Source of the DNA: Mangrovibacterium diazotrophicum
Lineage (GTDB): Bacteria > Bacteroidota > Bacteroidia > Bacteroidales > Prolixibacteraceae
Direction: 5' to 3'
DNA length: 64,000 bases
NCBI RefSeq assembly: GCF_003610535.1
Contig: NZ_RAPN01000001.1
Location: 2,343,320 to 2,407,319, forward strand
The notes under the pieces were generated by a model that worked only from the letters and a program-made list of their open reading frames with translations, searched no databases and had not been told where the DNA came from. The position numbers and the translations under genes were made by a program. Below, piece after piece: positions 1 through 9,207 of the stretch (position 1 is its first letter; every line of letters begins with the position of its first letter).

Positions 1-308
1 TTAATACAAAAATCCTAACTGTCAGAAAAACAATTAGTACAGCTGAAATTAAAATAATATTACACTTTCATTTTTATTACATATGTTCTATAATTGCAAT
101 TAGAAACAGCGCAAAAGGCACCGAAAAGTAGATTTACATAAATTATTGAGCAAGTTAAGGACAACTCGTTTTCTCATTTTTTTCGTGTTAAAAGACATTG
201 AGAGAACCACATATATTTCAATAAAACCTTGATAGAACTTTCGGTATTTTTTTGTAAATTAAGTATGGTTTGATGACCTGATCGAATAAAAATTTTACTC
301 CGCGCAAC
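1..308. other. AT-rich non-coding leader
   Basis: This stretch precedes the first gene and is clearly more AT-rich than the coding DNA that follows. I find no convincing reading frame, RNA gene or repeat. The small frame on the minus strand at 174-440 is antisense to the start of the ATPase gene and is not credible. The region presumably carries the promoter of that gene, but I see no exact TAnnTTTG box; the nearest is a one-base-too-long variant around 264-272. Confidence 0.5.
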
Positions 309-2816
309 ATGAAGGGGCAGGAATTTGAAATAAAAGAACTCATCAATGACGAAATCCGCAGAAAGTACGGACACAAAATCCGCTATGCCAAAGACTGCCA
401 GGTTCTCGCCGACTCGATCACGGAAACTACGAACAGGCAAATCAGTGTTTCTACCTTAAAACGATTTTTCGGTATCATTAAAACGCCTTTTAATCCGTCT
501 CAATACACACTCGATACCTTGGCTATTTACCTCAATTTCGAAAATTGGGAAGACTACGCCAACACATTCGAAAAAAATAAGCATTCATTCTCGAATTTGA
601 ATTCCTGGCAGCAACTAAAAAGGCGGATGCTTTATATTACTTCCACCTCCATGGAATCAATCGGGGCGAAGATTGGAAGAGATGCCTGCGAATGGCCACT
701 CCGCGAATTCGCCGTCAACAAAATCGACACTTTCCTGAATTCACAAAAAACGGCGACCGCATTCATTGCTCCCGATGGCTATGGAAAATCGACGCATATT
801 TACCGACTGGTCGAACACTATTTCACCGGACAGAATGCGAAGTATCCCGACGACATTGTGCTGCTAATTGATGGAGGCAGCCTGGTTAACATGGTCAATA
901 AATATTCGAGCAATGCCCGAATAAAGAATCTGCTGAGCTTTGACCCGGGCAACAGCTTCAGTAACTATTTCCGCGAAAATCCTGACGAAATAACCGGTCG
1001 CTTCGTTTTAATCATCGACGGATTGAACGAAATATTTTATCAAACAGATAAGTTGAGCGGGTTCATCGAAAACCTGTTGGACATTGTTGCCTTTTACGAA
1101 AACACCCCCTGGTTCAAGCTGATTCTGACCGCACATCCGGATAACTGGAAAATCCTATCTGGCATTACGCAGAAAAAGACGTCGATCCGGAAGCAATGGT
1201 TTGATGTGAGCTTCAATGCGCTCGTGAACGAGACAATCAATATTCCGTTACTGAAGAAAAAGGAAATCAAACAGCTTTTGGAAAAGCATCATTCGCAAAA
1301 GCAGTTGCAACAAATGTATTTTCAGGCTCCGCATACGCTGGAAGTGATCAGCCATCCGTTCTTTCTAAATCTATTCCTCAAGAAGAAACAGGAAAATATT
1401 GAAACAGATATCGACCTTCTGCAGGACGCAATTTGCAACAACTTATTTTCAGAACCGTTCTCTGTTCAGAAAGCCGCCATTATCGATACAATCTTCCAAC
1501 ACTCCGAATACGGACGAAAAATTACGTCTATCGACAAAGATGTCTTTCCAACAACCGAAGAATTCACAGCAGCATACAAAGATTTGGTTGCGAAAAACAT
1601 CCTCTATGAATATACGATTCCCGGCTACTATCTTTCACTGAAAACCTGTGTCAATTTTTCGCACGACATTTTGATGGAGTTCATGCTGGCCAACAAATGG
1701 CTTCGCGAGAATAAGTTCGACCTTAACCTGATTAAGAGAGTCAGCGATTACTATTCAGACAACAGGCAGCTGCGGTCGAACATCATTAAATACCTCATTA
1801 AAATTGCCTTCAGGGAAAGTAAAACAGAACTTTTGAAAGACATTTATTCCATCTTCAAAGTTGGTAGTAGTAACGAAATCCTGATTGACACGCTGGACAT
1901 TGACTCCGATGCTCTAAATATTCTGACGCTTGAACTCCGAAAACACAAGGAGATTCGGGATTACCTTATTCCCCATTACGCAAAATCTCAGGCCGGCCAA
2001 CAGTTTTATTTTGAATTCTTCTTCGACATGGATGCATTGGTATTGCACTCGGGAGAGAATGTGAATTATTATCTGGAAAATGCACCGAGGGAAGACGCTC
2101 AGATTTACGGGCACTATTTGAAATTTACACAGTTTTTCTTCGAAAAGGATATGGAAAACTTGCAGGCGGAAGCTGGATGGTTTGCTCAAATTCAACAACC
2201 TGAGAAGCTGGTTCCTCTAACAGCTGGCTTCTACTACGCAGTGCAGATCATGTCCGAAGTGTTCCTTCAAAACCGGTTTAGCGATCAACTGATGCAACGG
2301 ATCATGAAGCAATCGGAACAGTTTCTGACCGACAAAGCGCAATTAAAATTCAGCTTTCCCATATTTGAATACCTGGTAGCTAATGCTCTGAATTACGCCA
2401 ATCGCTTTAATGAGATCGTTACGGTCACGAACGCAGTTACCGACAAATATATTCTAGATAAACATCGGTCATCCTGGCTGTATGAACTAATGAGAGCGTT
2501 TTACGCCCGGGCACTTTTAAATACAGGCGAAGAAGAAATAGCTCGGGAGAATCTCAAAGAAGTGGAACTAAGATCTGTCTCCGTCAACTACAAATACTAT
2601 GTGAAACTACGCTACTACCTGGTCCAGGTCGACTTTTTACTGCATGACGAAAAAACGGGGCAGGCGATAGAGCTTTTAGATGAAATAAAAAGCATCGCCA
2701 AGATGATCAAATTCAAGTATTTCTACGACCAAGCCAGCACAATCGAAAAGAAGCTCAAAAGCAATTCTTCGAATTCATCCAACATGCACGGGCGAAAAAA
2801 TCTGGAAAAGATCTAA
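309..2816 (+). CDS. STAND/NACHT-like P-loop ATPase with C-terminal helical repeats
   Basis: An 835-residue cytoplasmic protein. Residues 1-95 form a small helical domain with an HTH-like core (SVSTLKRFFGI near 47-57) that I associate with Bacteroidota regulators and NTPases. A Walker A motif, APDGYGKST, lies at 154-162 and a Walker B-like strand, FVLIIDGLNE, at 232-241; the DGLNE ending fits the NACHT/STAND pattern. The rest (about 400-835) is alpha-helical and TPR-like, as expected for the sensor part of a STAND protein. No nuclease, TIR, protease or membrane effector domain is visible. The gene stands alone on the plus strand, converging on lepA across a shared terminator. The STAND class is supported by both motifs; a role in defence or in signalling is inference. 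Confidence 0.7.
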   Translation: MKGQEFEIKELINDEIRRKYGHKIRYAKDCQVLADSITETTNRQISVSTLKRFFGIIKTPFNPSQYTLDTLAIYLNFENWEDYANTFEKNKHSFSNLNSWQQLKRRMLYITSTSMESIGAKIGRDACEWPLREFAVNKIDTFLNSQKTATAFIAPDGYGKSTHIYRLVEHYFTGQNAKYPDDIVLLIDGGSLVNMVNKYSSNARIKNLLSFDPGNSFSNYFRENPDEITGRFVLIIDGLNEIFYQTDKLSGFIENLLDIVAFYENTPWFKLILTAHPDNWKILSGITQKKTSIRKQWFDVSFNALVNETINIPLLKKKEIKQLLEKHHSQKQLQQMYFQAPHTLEVISHPFFLNLFLKKKQENIETDIDLLQDAICNNLFSEPFSVQKAAIIDTIFQHSEYGRKITSIDKDVFPTTEEFTAAYKDLVAKNILYEYTIPGYYLSLKTCVNFSHDILMEFMLANKWLRENKFDLNLIKRVSDYYSDNRQLRSNIIKYLIKIAFRESKTELLKDIYSIFKVGSSNEILIDTLDIDSDALNILTLELRKHKEIRDYLIPHYAKSQAGQQFYFEFFFDMDALVLHSGENVNYYLENAPREDAQIYGHYLKFTQFFFEKDMENLQAEAGWFAQIQQPEKLVPLTAGFYYAVQIMSEVFLQNRFSDQLMQRIMKQSEQFLTDKAQLKFSFPIFEYLVANALNYANRFNEIVTVTNAVTDKYILDKHRSSWLYELMRAFYARALLNTGEEEIARENLKEVELRSVSVNYKYYVKLRYYLVQVDFLLHDEKTGQAIELLDEIKSIAKMIKFKYFYDQASTIEKKLKSNSSNSSNMHGRKNLEKI

Positions 2817-2822
2817 AAAAAG

Positions 2823-2845
2823 AAAAGGAACACAAGGTTCCTTTT
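2823..2845. terminator. Bidirectional terminator between the ATPase gene and lepA
   Basis: A perfect inverted repeat, AAAAGGAAC / GTTCCTTTT, with a 5-base loop. A and T runs flank it on both sides, so it can end transcripts from either strand. It overlaps the lepA stop codon by one base. Confidence 0.75.
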
Positions 2846-4632
2846 TAATCCAGTTTCAATACAGCGAGGAAGGCTTTCTGCGGAACTTCCACGTTACCAA
2901 CCTGCTTCATTCGTTTTTTACCTTTCTTCTGTTTTTCCAACAGTTTTCGCTTCCGGGTAATATCACCACCGTAACACTTCGCAGTTACGTCCTTACGCAC
3001 CGCTTTAATGGTTTCGCGGGCGATGATTTTAGCCCCGATAGCTGCCTGAATCGCAATGTCGAACTGTTGACGAGGGATTAGCTCCCGTAACTTTTCGCAC
3101 ATGCGGCGGCCAAGGTTATATGCGTTGTCAAAGTGAATTAACGACGAAAGTGCATCGACCATTTCACCATTCAGCAGGATATCCAAACGAACCAACTTAG
3201 CTGGTTTGAAGCCAATCATGTGGTAGTCGAATGACGCGTATCCTTTCGAAATCGACTTCAGTTTATCGTAGAAATCGAATACAATTTCGCCCAATGGCAT
3301 ATCGAAAGTCAGTTCGGCACGCTCTGCAGTCAGGTAATCCTGCTTGGTCATTAACCCGCGCTTTTCCATACAAAGGGTCATGACCTGCCCGATAAAATCA
3401 GACTTTGTAATGATCTGTGCACGAATGAACGGCTCTTCAATTTCCATGATTTTATTGGCCGAAGGCAATCCGCTCGGGTTGTAAACCTGTATGGTTTCGC
3501 CATCGGTTGTATGCACCAGGTACGACACGTTGGGAACAGTTGTGATCACGTTCATATCGAATTCGCGATCCAATCGTTCCTGGATGATTTCCATGTGTAA
3601 CATCCCGAGGAACCCGCATCGGAAACCAAAACCAAGTGCCGCTGACGACTCCGGCTCGTAGGTCAGCGAAGCATCATTGAGCTGCAATTTTTCCATCGCC
3701 GCTCTCAAATCTTCGTAGTCGTCTGATTCGATCGGGTAAACGCCGGCAAAAACCATCGGTTTCACTTCCTCGAAACCTTCAATTGCTTTATCACACGGAC
3801 GTTCTTTATGCGTAATGGTATCACCAACTTTTACTTCTTTGGCCATTTTAATACCCGAGATGATGTACCCCACATCTCCGGTCCCCAGCATTTTGCGAGG
3901 TTCCATTCCTAAACGAAGTACTCCAACTTCGTCGACGTCGTACTCCTTCTTGGTGTTGACAAATTTCACCAAATCGCCTTTGCTCATCGAGCCATTCAGT
4001 ATTTTAAAATAGGCGATTACACCGCGAAACGGGTTGAAGACCGAGTCGAAAATCAAGGCTTGAAGCGGTGCTTCCGGATCTCCTTTTGGTGCCGGCACAC
4101 TTGCTACAATCCTGCGAAGAATCTCCTCTACGCCTTCTCCGGTTTTTCCGCTGGCGCGAATAATATCGCTGCGGTCGCAACCAATCAGGTCAATAATCTG
4201 ATCTTCGACAACTTCCGGCATAGCATTTGGAAGGTCCATTTTATTCAGGATCGGAATAATTTCCAAATCATGTTCCAATGCCAGGTACAGGTTTGAAATC
4301 GTCTGAGCCTGGATCCCCTGGGTTGAATCGATGATCAACAAGGCACCTTCGCATGCCGCAATCGACCGCGACACTTCGTACGAAAAGTCAACGTGTCCCG
4401 GAGTATCAATCAGGTTCAGGATATATTTTTCTCCGTCCTGCTCATAATCCATTTGTATGGCGTGGCTCTTAATGGTAATCCCTCTCTCCTTTTCAAGGTC
4501 CATACTATCGAGTACCTGAGCCTGCATCTCCCGTTCGCTAACCGTTTTGGTTATTTCCAACAAGCGGTCAGCCAAGGTGCTTTTACCATGATCGATATGA
4601 GCAATAATGCAAAAGTTACGGATGTTCTTCAT
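2845..4632 (-). CDS. lepA: Elongation factor 4 (LepA), ribosome back-translocase GTPase
   Basis: A 595-residue translational GTPase of the normal LepA length. G1 is AHIDHGKST at residues 11-19, followed by an RGITIKSHA switch I region, G3 DTPGHVDF and G4 NKMDLP. The C-terminal half carries EF-G-like domains III and V and the LepA-specific C-terminal domain ending in a basic segment ([18 protein letters not shown]). LepA acts on the cytoplasmic ribosome and is linked to subunit maturation and translation under ionic stress. The start matches the conserved [14 protein letters not shown]. The gene is monocistronic, with a candidate promoter at 4683-4690 and a terminator shared with the convergent ATPase gene. 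Confidence 0.98.
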   Translation of the reverse strand: MKNIRNFCIIAHIDHGKSTLADRLLEITKTVSEREMQAQVLDSMDLEKERGITIKSHAIQMDYEQDGEKYILNLIDTPGHVDFSYEVSRSIAACEGALLIIDSTQGIQAQTISNLYLALEHDLEIIPILNKMDLPNAMPEVVEDQIIDLIGCDRSDIIRASGKTGEGVEEILRRIVASVPAPKGDPEAPLQALIFDSVFNPFRGVIAYFKILNGSMSKGDLVKFVNTKKEYDVDEVGVLRLGMEPRKMLGTGDVGYIISGIKMAKEVKVGDTITHKERPCDKAIEGFEEVKPMVFAGVYPIESDDYEDLRAAMEKLQLNDASLTYEPESSAALGFGFRCGFLGMLHMEIIQERLDREFDMNVITTVPNVSYLVHTTDGETIQVYNPSGLPSANKIMEIEEPFIRAQIITKSDFIGQVMTLCMEKRGLMTKQDYLTAERAELTFDMPLGEIVFDFYDKLKSISKGYASFDYHMIGFKPAKLVRLDILLNGEMVDALSSLIHFDNAYNLGRRMCEKLRELIPRQQFDIAIQAAIGAKIIARETIKAVRKDVTAKCYGGDITRKRKLLEKQKKGKKRMKQVGNVEVPQKAFLAVLKLD

Positions 4633-4682
4633 CTAATTATTTTCAAAAATTCTTTAACCGGTTATCCCAATGTCATTTGGCG

Positions 4683-4690
4683 CAAAGATA
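4683..4690 (-). promoter_or_regulatory. Candidate -7 box for lepA
   Basis: Reads TATCTTTG on the minus strand, an exact match to the Bacteroidota TAnnTTTG element, 50 bases before the lepA start. I did not find a clear -33 TTTG at the expected spacing. Confidence 0.4.
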
Positions 4691-4808
4691 TTCAAATTTT
4701 GGTAACTATTACTGCAGGTTCATCGGGTTCGGGAAGTTTAAATGTGTCGTGTTTTTGTTAATTCTTGCAAATATTCGGCAATAAAAACTTCACCAATCAG
4801 ATAAGCTC

Positions 4809-4816
4809 TATCTTTG
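4809..4816 (+). promoter_or_regulatory. Candidate -7 box for the LAB_N/epimerase pair
   Basis: TATCTTTG, an exact TAnnTTTG match, 23 bases before the ATG at 4840. With the lepA box it makes this 207 bp gap a divergent promoter region. Confidence 0.45.
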
Positions 4817-4839
4817 CAGGGCTTAAAGAGACTGTATAG

Positions 4840-5529
4840 ATGGATCATATCCTGATAATTTCAATCGGATTTCTTGCGCAAATCCTGTTTTTTGGCCGTA
4901 CAATTGTGCAGTGGTTCAAGTCGGAACACGAAGGCAAAGTCTTATCGCCCACCCTTTTCTGGAAAATAAGCTTGTTTGGTTCTATTCTAATGCTCACCTA
5001 CGGTATTTTGCGTCAGGACGCAGCAATCCTGATCGGCCAAATCCTGGTCTATTTTATTTATGTCCGAAATATTCAGCTGAAAAACGACTGGAAACCAATG
5101 GCACTTCCGATGCGGATTTTTATTTTGGCCACTCCAGTTGGCATTTTGGCTTACTTGTTTTTCGGCACGGATTATTCGCTGTCCACCTTTTTCAACAACT
5201 CGAAAAATCCCCCGCTGTTGATGTTCTGGGGGATCGCAGCCCAGTTAATTTTCATCTCGCGTTTTTTCTACCAATGGATATATTCTGAAAACCGGAAAGA
5301 GTCGGTATTACCCGTCGGCTTTTGGGTGATTAGTATCGTTGGTTCGGCAATGAATTTCATTTACGGTATGTTCCGGCTCGATCCGGTACTTTTGGCTGCC
5401 CATAGTTTCGGAATGTTTGTGTATCTTCGTAACATATTAATTCACTACAACAAACAGAGTTTATTCAGTCGACTAGACGTGCCGGCCCTCAATAAACTAA
5501 TCGCCCGAATATCGGGAAAGATAAAGTAG
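4840..5529 (+). CDS. LAB_N (lipid A biosynthesis N-terminal) domain membrane protein, tandem repeat
   Basis: A 229-residue inner-membrane protein of six or more hydrophobic segments. It contains two copies of the LAB_N module, at about residues 1-78 and 118-200. Each copy has the pattern FxxRxxxQWxxSE...GxxxxxxYGxxRxDxxxxxxxxxxxxxYxRNI (QWFKSEHEGKVLS near 22, QWIYSENRKESVLP near 145). LAB_N is found with lipid A and lipid-linked sugar glycosyltransferases and resembles PQ-loop carriers, so a role in lipid-linked precursor handling is likely but unproven. It lies 11 bases before a nucleotide-sugar epimerase gene, probably co-transcribed, which supports an envelope-glycan role. Confidence 0.8.
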   Translation: MDHILIISIGFLAQILFFGRTIVQWFKSEHEGKVLSPTLFWKISLFGSILMLTYGILRQDAAILIGQILVYFIYVRNIQLKNDWKPMALPMRIFILATPVGILAYLFFGTDYSLSTFFNNSKNPPLLMFWGIAAQLIFISRFFYQWIYSENRKESVLPVGFWVISIVGSAMNFIYGMFRLDPVLLAAHSFGMFVYLRNILIHYNKQSLFSRLDVPALNKLIARISGKIK

Positions 5530-5540
5530 ATCCTAATTTT

Positions 5541-6518
5541 ATGGCAGTAATTCTCGTTACAGGTTGTGCCGGATTCATCGGCTCCCATCTTACCGAAAAG
5601 TTATTGAAAGAAGGCTATCGGGTTGTTGGAATTGACAACTTTGATCCGTTTTACGATCGAAGTATCAAGGAGCGTAACATGAAATCATTCATCAAGCATC
5701 CTTCGTTTTTATTTTTTGAGTTAGACCTGACTGATGGGCCAACCATGGAAGCCAATTTGGCTGATATCGAAATTGACGGTATCGTTCATTTGGCGGGGAA
5801 AGCCGGAGTTCGTCCTTCAATCATGTCGCCTCACGCTTATACGCGGGCAAATGTCACCGCCACTCAAAATATTCTGGAAATGATGCGCAAGCGCGGAATC
5901 CGCAAGATGGCCTTTGCATCATCATCGTCAGTCTACGGTAACTCAACCGATATTCCGTTTCTGGAAACGCAAGATGTAAGCAACCCGATTTCGCCCTACG
6001 CTTTTACCAAGAAAGCTTGTGAGCTGGCTAATTACACTTATCATACCCTGTACAACCTGGATATCGTCAACATGCGGTTTTTCACCGTTTTTGGACCGCG
6101 TCAGCGCCCGGATCTGGCAATCCATAAATTCACCGAGCTGATTTTGCACAAAGCAGAAATTCCAATGTTTGGCGACGGAAGTACCTCGAGGGATTACACC
6201 TATTACGAAGACACCGTTGATGGAATTTACAAAGCGCTGCAATACCTTTTTGCACACGACAAGGTCTACGAGATTGTGAACCTCGGTAACAACCAACCGG
6301 TGAAACTGACCGAGATGATCAGAGCAATTGAAAAGGCAACCGGTGAAAAAGCAAAAATAAAACAACTTCCCATGCAGGCTGGCGACGTCGACATTACTTA
6401 TGCCAACATCGACAAAGCAAAGAAACTGTTTGGCTACAACCCACAATATTCGTTCGAAGAAGGTGTCCGGAATTTTGTAGAGTGGTACAAATCAGTTCAC
6501 GCGGAATGTAACCTGTAG
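5541..6518 (+). CDS. NAD-dependent nucleotide-sugar epimerase (UDP-glucuronate 4-epimerase-like)
   Basis: A 325-residue extended SDR. It has the Rossmann motif GCAGFIG at residues 8-14, SSSSVYG at 128-134 and catalytic YAFTK at 153-157. The segment FFTVFGPRQRPDLAIHKF resembles UDP-glucuronate 4-epimerases, which interconvert UDP-GlcA and UDP-GalA in the cytoplasm for polysaccharide or LPS synthesis. Substrate choice cannot be settled from sequence alone; UDP-glucose or dTDP-sugar epimerase remain possible. Its stop codon directly abuts that of the convergent SDR gene, with no spacer or terminator. Confidence 0.85.
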   Translation: MAVILVTGCAGFIGSHLTEKLLKEGYRVVGIDNFDPFYDRSIKERNMKSFIKHPSFLFFELDLTDGPTMEANLADIEIDGIVHLAGKAGVRPSIMSPHAYTRANVTATQNILEMMRKRGIRKMAFASSSSVYGNSTDIPFLETQDVSNPISPYAFTKKACELANYTYHTLYNLDIVNMRFFTVFGPRQRPDLAIHKFTELILHKAEIPMFGDGSTSRDYTYYEDTVDGIYKALQYLFAHDKVYEIVNLGNNQPVKLTEMIRAIEKATGEKAKIKQLPMQAGDVDITYANIDKAKKLFGYNPQYSFEEGVRNFVEWYKSVHAECNL

Positions 6519-7304
6519 TTATTGTTTTTGCCGGTTCTTTTCCTGAATGCGCATCACCATCTTTGCTTGCGAAGTAAGCGGTACGAATCGACGGACAAAC
6601 AGGATAAAATTGTTCATGAAGCCGGGTACTGCCAGAACTTTTCCTTTAGTCATGGCCCGATAACCAAAACTGGCCACTTTCTCGGCACTGGCCATATTCA
6701 CACTGATTTTGGGATCGGAAGAACCAACCGCTTTCTGGAAACCGGTCTTGGTAATTCCGGGACAAAGTACTGTCATACTAACGCCCGTTCCCTTTAGTTC
6801 CGTAGCAACAGAGGTGGTAAACGAGAGTAAATAAGCCTTGGTGGAATAATACATACACATGAGCGGGCCGGGATGGAAAGCTGCCAAAGAAGCAACATTC
6901 AAAATTCGTCCGTCTTTCCGATCAATCATGCCCGGAAGGAACAGTTTGACAAGCTGTGTCGGTGTGTAGACGTGCAGGTTGATCATCTTTTCTTCCCGTT
7001 CCCAGGATGTTGAAGCGAACATTCCGAAGATGCCAAACCCTGCGTTATTTACCAGAACATTCAACTTCACGCCCATTTTTTGTACCCAATCGTAAACTTG
7101 CGTTGCAGCCGATTTGTCGCTGAGATCGCAGGACAGCGTTTCTACCTTGTTGCCATATTCTTGTTGAAGCTCATTTTTACGTGTCGCCAGATTCTGCTCG
7201 TCCAGATCGATCATGAATAAATTATATCCGTCAGCACAAAGCAGCCGGGCAAGTTCCAAACCGATTCCTCCGGCTGCTCCTGTGACTAAAGCCCATTTGT
7301 CCAT
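6519..7304 (-). CDS. Short-chain dehydrogenase/reductase, DltE-like classical SDR
   Basis: A 261-residue classical SDR. It has the cofactor motif TGAAGGIG at 8-15, NNAG at 86-89, catalytic Ser139 and the YxxxK pair Tyr152/Lys156. The sequence after the catalytic site (LSFTTSVATELKGTGVSMTVLCPG) is typical of broad-specificity ketone or acyl reductases. The C-terminus is basic and hydrophobic (NNFILFVRRFVPL), perhaps membrane-associated. The substrate is unknown. It stands alone and is convergent with the epimerase. Confidence 0.85.
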   Translation of the reverse strand: MDKWALVTGAAGGIGLELARLLCADGYNLFMIDLDEQNLATRKNELQQEYGNKVETLSCDLSDKSAATQVYDWVQKMGVKLNVLVNNAGFGIFGMFASTSWEREEKMINLHVYTPTQLVKLFLPGMIDRKDGRILNVASLAAFHPGPLMCMYYSTKAYLLSFTTSVATELKGTGVSMTVLCPGITKTGFQKAVGSSDPKISVNMASAEKVASFGYRAMTKGKVLAVPGFMNNFILFVRRFVPLTSQAKMVMRIQEKNRQKQ

Positions 7305-7393
7305 ATTTTTGGTTTTTCCCTGTTTTTCGAAGTTTCAACAGGTATTGTTATCTAAACAGTCCGAAAATATAACAAAAACAGACGGATATTATT

Positions 7394-7417
7394 GCCGCGG
7401 GCTCAGGCCTCCGCGGC
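7394..7417. repeat. GC-rich inverted repeat upstream of the SDR gene
   Basis: GCCGCGG (7394-7400) and CCGCGGC (7411-7417) flank a 10-base loop in a region far more GC-rich than its surroundings. There is no adjoining T-run, so it is not an ordinary terminator. It lies 90 bases upstream of the SDR start. Confidence 0.4.
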
Positions 7418-7495
7418 CCGCTACTCCAGACTAAACTCAAACGATCTGACTGGCAAACACTTTTGGATCGATGTTGGCGGTCAAAAAAATTGAAA

Positions 7496-7876
7496 TTAAT
7501 TTTCGAGGCCTTTCCGGATTACTATTTCCCGAAGAATTCCCCATAACAGCAAGCCGATGACGAAGGCGAAACATCCGTAAAGAGGCGCAATCATACTAAC
7601 CTTGAAACCACCTGCAATTAATGCGGGGGAAATATCACCGGCTGCTTGAATTGCGTCGAACGCCATAAACAAACCAATTGCCTGGCCGAGAATACCGGTT
7701 ACAAACGCTAAACTTCCGAAAAGAAGGATCAGATCCAAGCCTGCTTTGGTATAGCTTTGCTGCACAAAAATCTGGATGATTTTCAGCACAATGAATACCA
7801 GCATTGCAATTGTCCAGATGGTTACGATTCCCATAAACAACGGACCACCCATAAAGAAAAGATCAGTGAATTTCAT
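7496..7876 (-). CDS. Small MotA/TolQ/ExbB-like membrane protein
   Basis: A 126-residue protein with an N-terminal membrane helix (about 12-36) and two more hydrophobic helices (about 47-75 and 90-115). The segment LLFGSLAFVTGILGQAIGLFMAFDAIQAAGDISPALIAGGF matches the pattern of the MotA/TolQ/ExbB proton-channel core, in which a GLxGTVxGL-like stretch precedes the pore helix. It is shorter than usual ExbB (about 200 residues or more), and no ExbD/TolR partner lies nearby. Energy coupling is therefore uncertain. Single-gene unit on the minus strand, divergent from a LytS kinase. Confidence 0.7.
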   Translation of the reverse strand: MKFTDLFFMGGPLFMGIVTIWTIAMLVFIVLKIIQIFVQQSYTKAGLDLILLFGSLAFVTGILGQAIGLFMAFDAIQAAGDISPALIAGGFKVSMIAPLYGCFAFVIGLLLWGILREIVIRKGLEN

Positions 7877-7951
7877 GACATTTAAATTTAGAGATTTATT
7901 AGCAAGTTTACACCATCCTCATCCCATGTCAAATATTAATCGATCAACGAC

Positions 7952-7967
7952 ATCATCTGCAGATGAT
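7952..7967. promoter_or_regulatory. Perfect 16-bp palindrome in a divergent intergenic region
   Basis: ATCATCTGCAGATGAT is fully self-complementary. It sits between the divergent ExbB-like gene (start 7876) and LytS-type kinase gene (start 8105), where an operator would be expected. LytTR proteins usually bind direct repeats, so another regulator, or chance, is possible. Confidence 0.35.
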
Positions 7968-8104
7968 ATGACATCACAACAGTAAATCGTGTCGTTTCCG
8001 GATGATCCCGGTCGTATCCACCCGCGATTGAAACGTTCGTCGACAATTGTTTTGCTACCGTAAAAAATTCGGGTAAATTCAATTCAAAAAAAGAAGCTGG
8101 TAAA

Positions 8105-9199
8105 ATGATAGCCCTGATTCCAAAAGAAACATTCAACCGCCGATCGGCTCTAAACGCCGGTCAACACTTGCTGTTTTGGATCATTGCCTATTTGTTTTTT
8201 GTGCTGTTTTTTGGTCGCGCCAACCGCGACTATCCAACAACCATCACATTCGCGTCCATGCTTTTTCCGCTGGCCATCGCAACCAGTTATTTTCTGAACT
8301 ACTTCCTCATTCCCAAATTCCTTTTCACCAGATCTTACTTTCGCTTTGCGCTGTTTCTGTTTTATACCCTCATCATAACCCTTTGGCTCGAAACGCTCAT
8401 CAGCATGTTTGTTTTCATGTTCATCACCGACCTTAAACTGTACAAACTCGATCCCTCTGCCTTCGATGTCGTTTTCCTACTTGTTGGGCTCTATTTTGTC
8501 ATTCTCGCGTTCATTGCAATAGAACAAATAAAGCGAGCCTTCGAGATGAAAAAAGAAAATACAGAGCTGGCAAACCGCCAATACGAAACCGAGCTAAAAC
8601 TGAGGGAATCGGAATTGAAACTGTTGCGCGCTCAAATTCATCCGCACTTCCTGTTCAACACACTGAATAATTTATATGGATTGACGCTCGAAAAATCGGA
8701 TCTGGCACCGGAGCTCGTACTGAAGCTTTCGGATCTGATGGATTACATGCTCTACAAATGCAACAAACCGAAAGTGAAACTTGGTGATGAATTGGACCAT
8801 TTGAAAAACTACATCGAAATTGAACGGATTCGCTACGGTGAGAAATTGAAACTCGATTTCAGAATAGACGGACAAACAGAAGAATTGGAAATAGCGCCAA
8901 TGCTTTTGCTTGCATTCTTCGAGAACGCGTTCAAACACGGCGTCAGCAAATCGCTGGAGAAACCCTTCGTTGACATCCGCCTAAATATAGCAGGAGCAAA
9001 ACTCGAACTGAATATCAAAAACAGTTGTGAGACCACGAGCCCCAAAGAGGAAGACTATACCCATGGAATTGGATTGAAAAACGTACGAAAGCGACTGGAA
9101 TTGATCTATCCCGGCCACAACTTGCAGATCGTGAACAAAGCCAATACCTTTGAAATAGATTTAATACTGAACCTAACAAACGATTCACCAACACGCTAA
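8105..9199 (+). CDS. LytS/YpdA-family membrane sensor histidine kinase
   Basis: 364 residues. Four hydrophobic segments (about 20-38, 46-68, 78-107, 121-142) lead through a short coiled coil (143-170) to a His_kinase domain. The phosphoacceptor block IHPHFLFNTLNN has its histidine at about residue 181. The ATPase domain has a FENAFKHG N-box and a GIGLKNVRKRLELIYP G-box. There is no extracellular sensor domain, as is usual for Bacteroidota LytS-type kinases. The response regulator gene starts 8 bases downstream, so the two form a two-component operon. Confidence 0.93.
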   Translation: MIALIPKETFNRRSALNAGQHLLFWIIAYLFFVLFFGRANRDYPTTITFASMLFPLAIATSYFLNYFLIPKFLFTRSYFRFALFLFYTLIITLWLETLISMFVFMFITDLKLYKLDPSAFDVVFLLVGLYFVILAFIAIEQIKRAFEMKKENTELANRQYETELKLRESELKLLRAQIHPHFLFNTLNNLYGLTLEKSDLAPELVLKLSDLMDYMLYKCNKPKVKLGDELDHLKNYIEIERIRYGEKLKLDFRIDGQTEELEIAPMLLLAFFENAFKHGVSKSLEKPFVDIRLNIAGAKLELNIKNSCETTSPKEEDYTHGIGLKNVRKRLELIYPGHNLQIVNKANTFEIDLILNLTNDSPTR

Positions 9200-9207
9200 A
9201 CCAGCTT

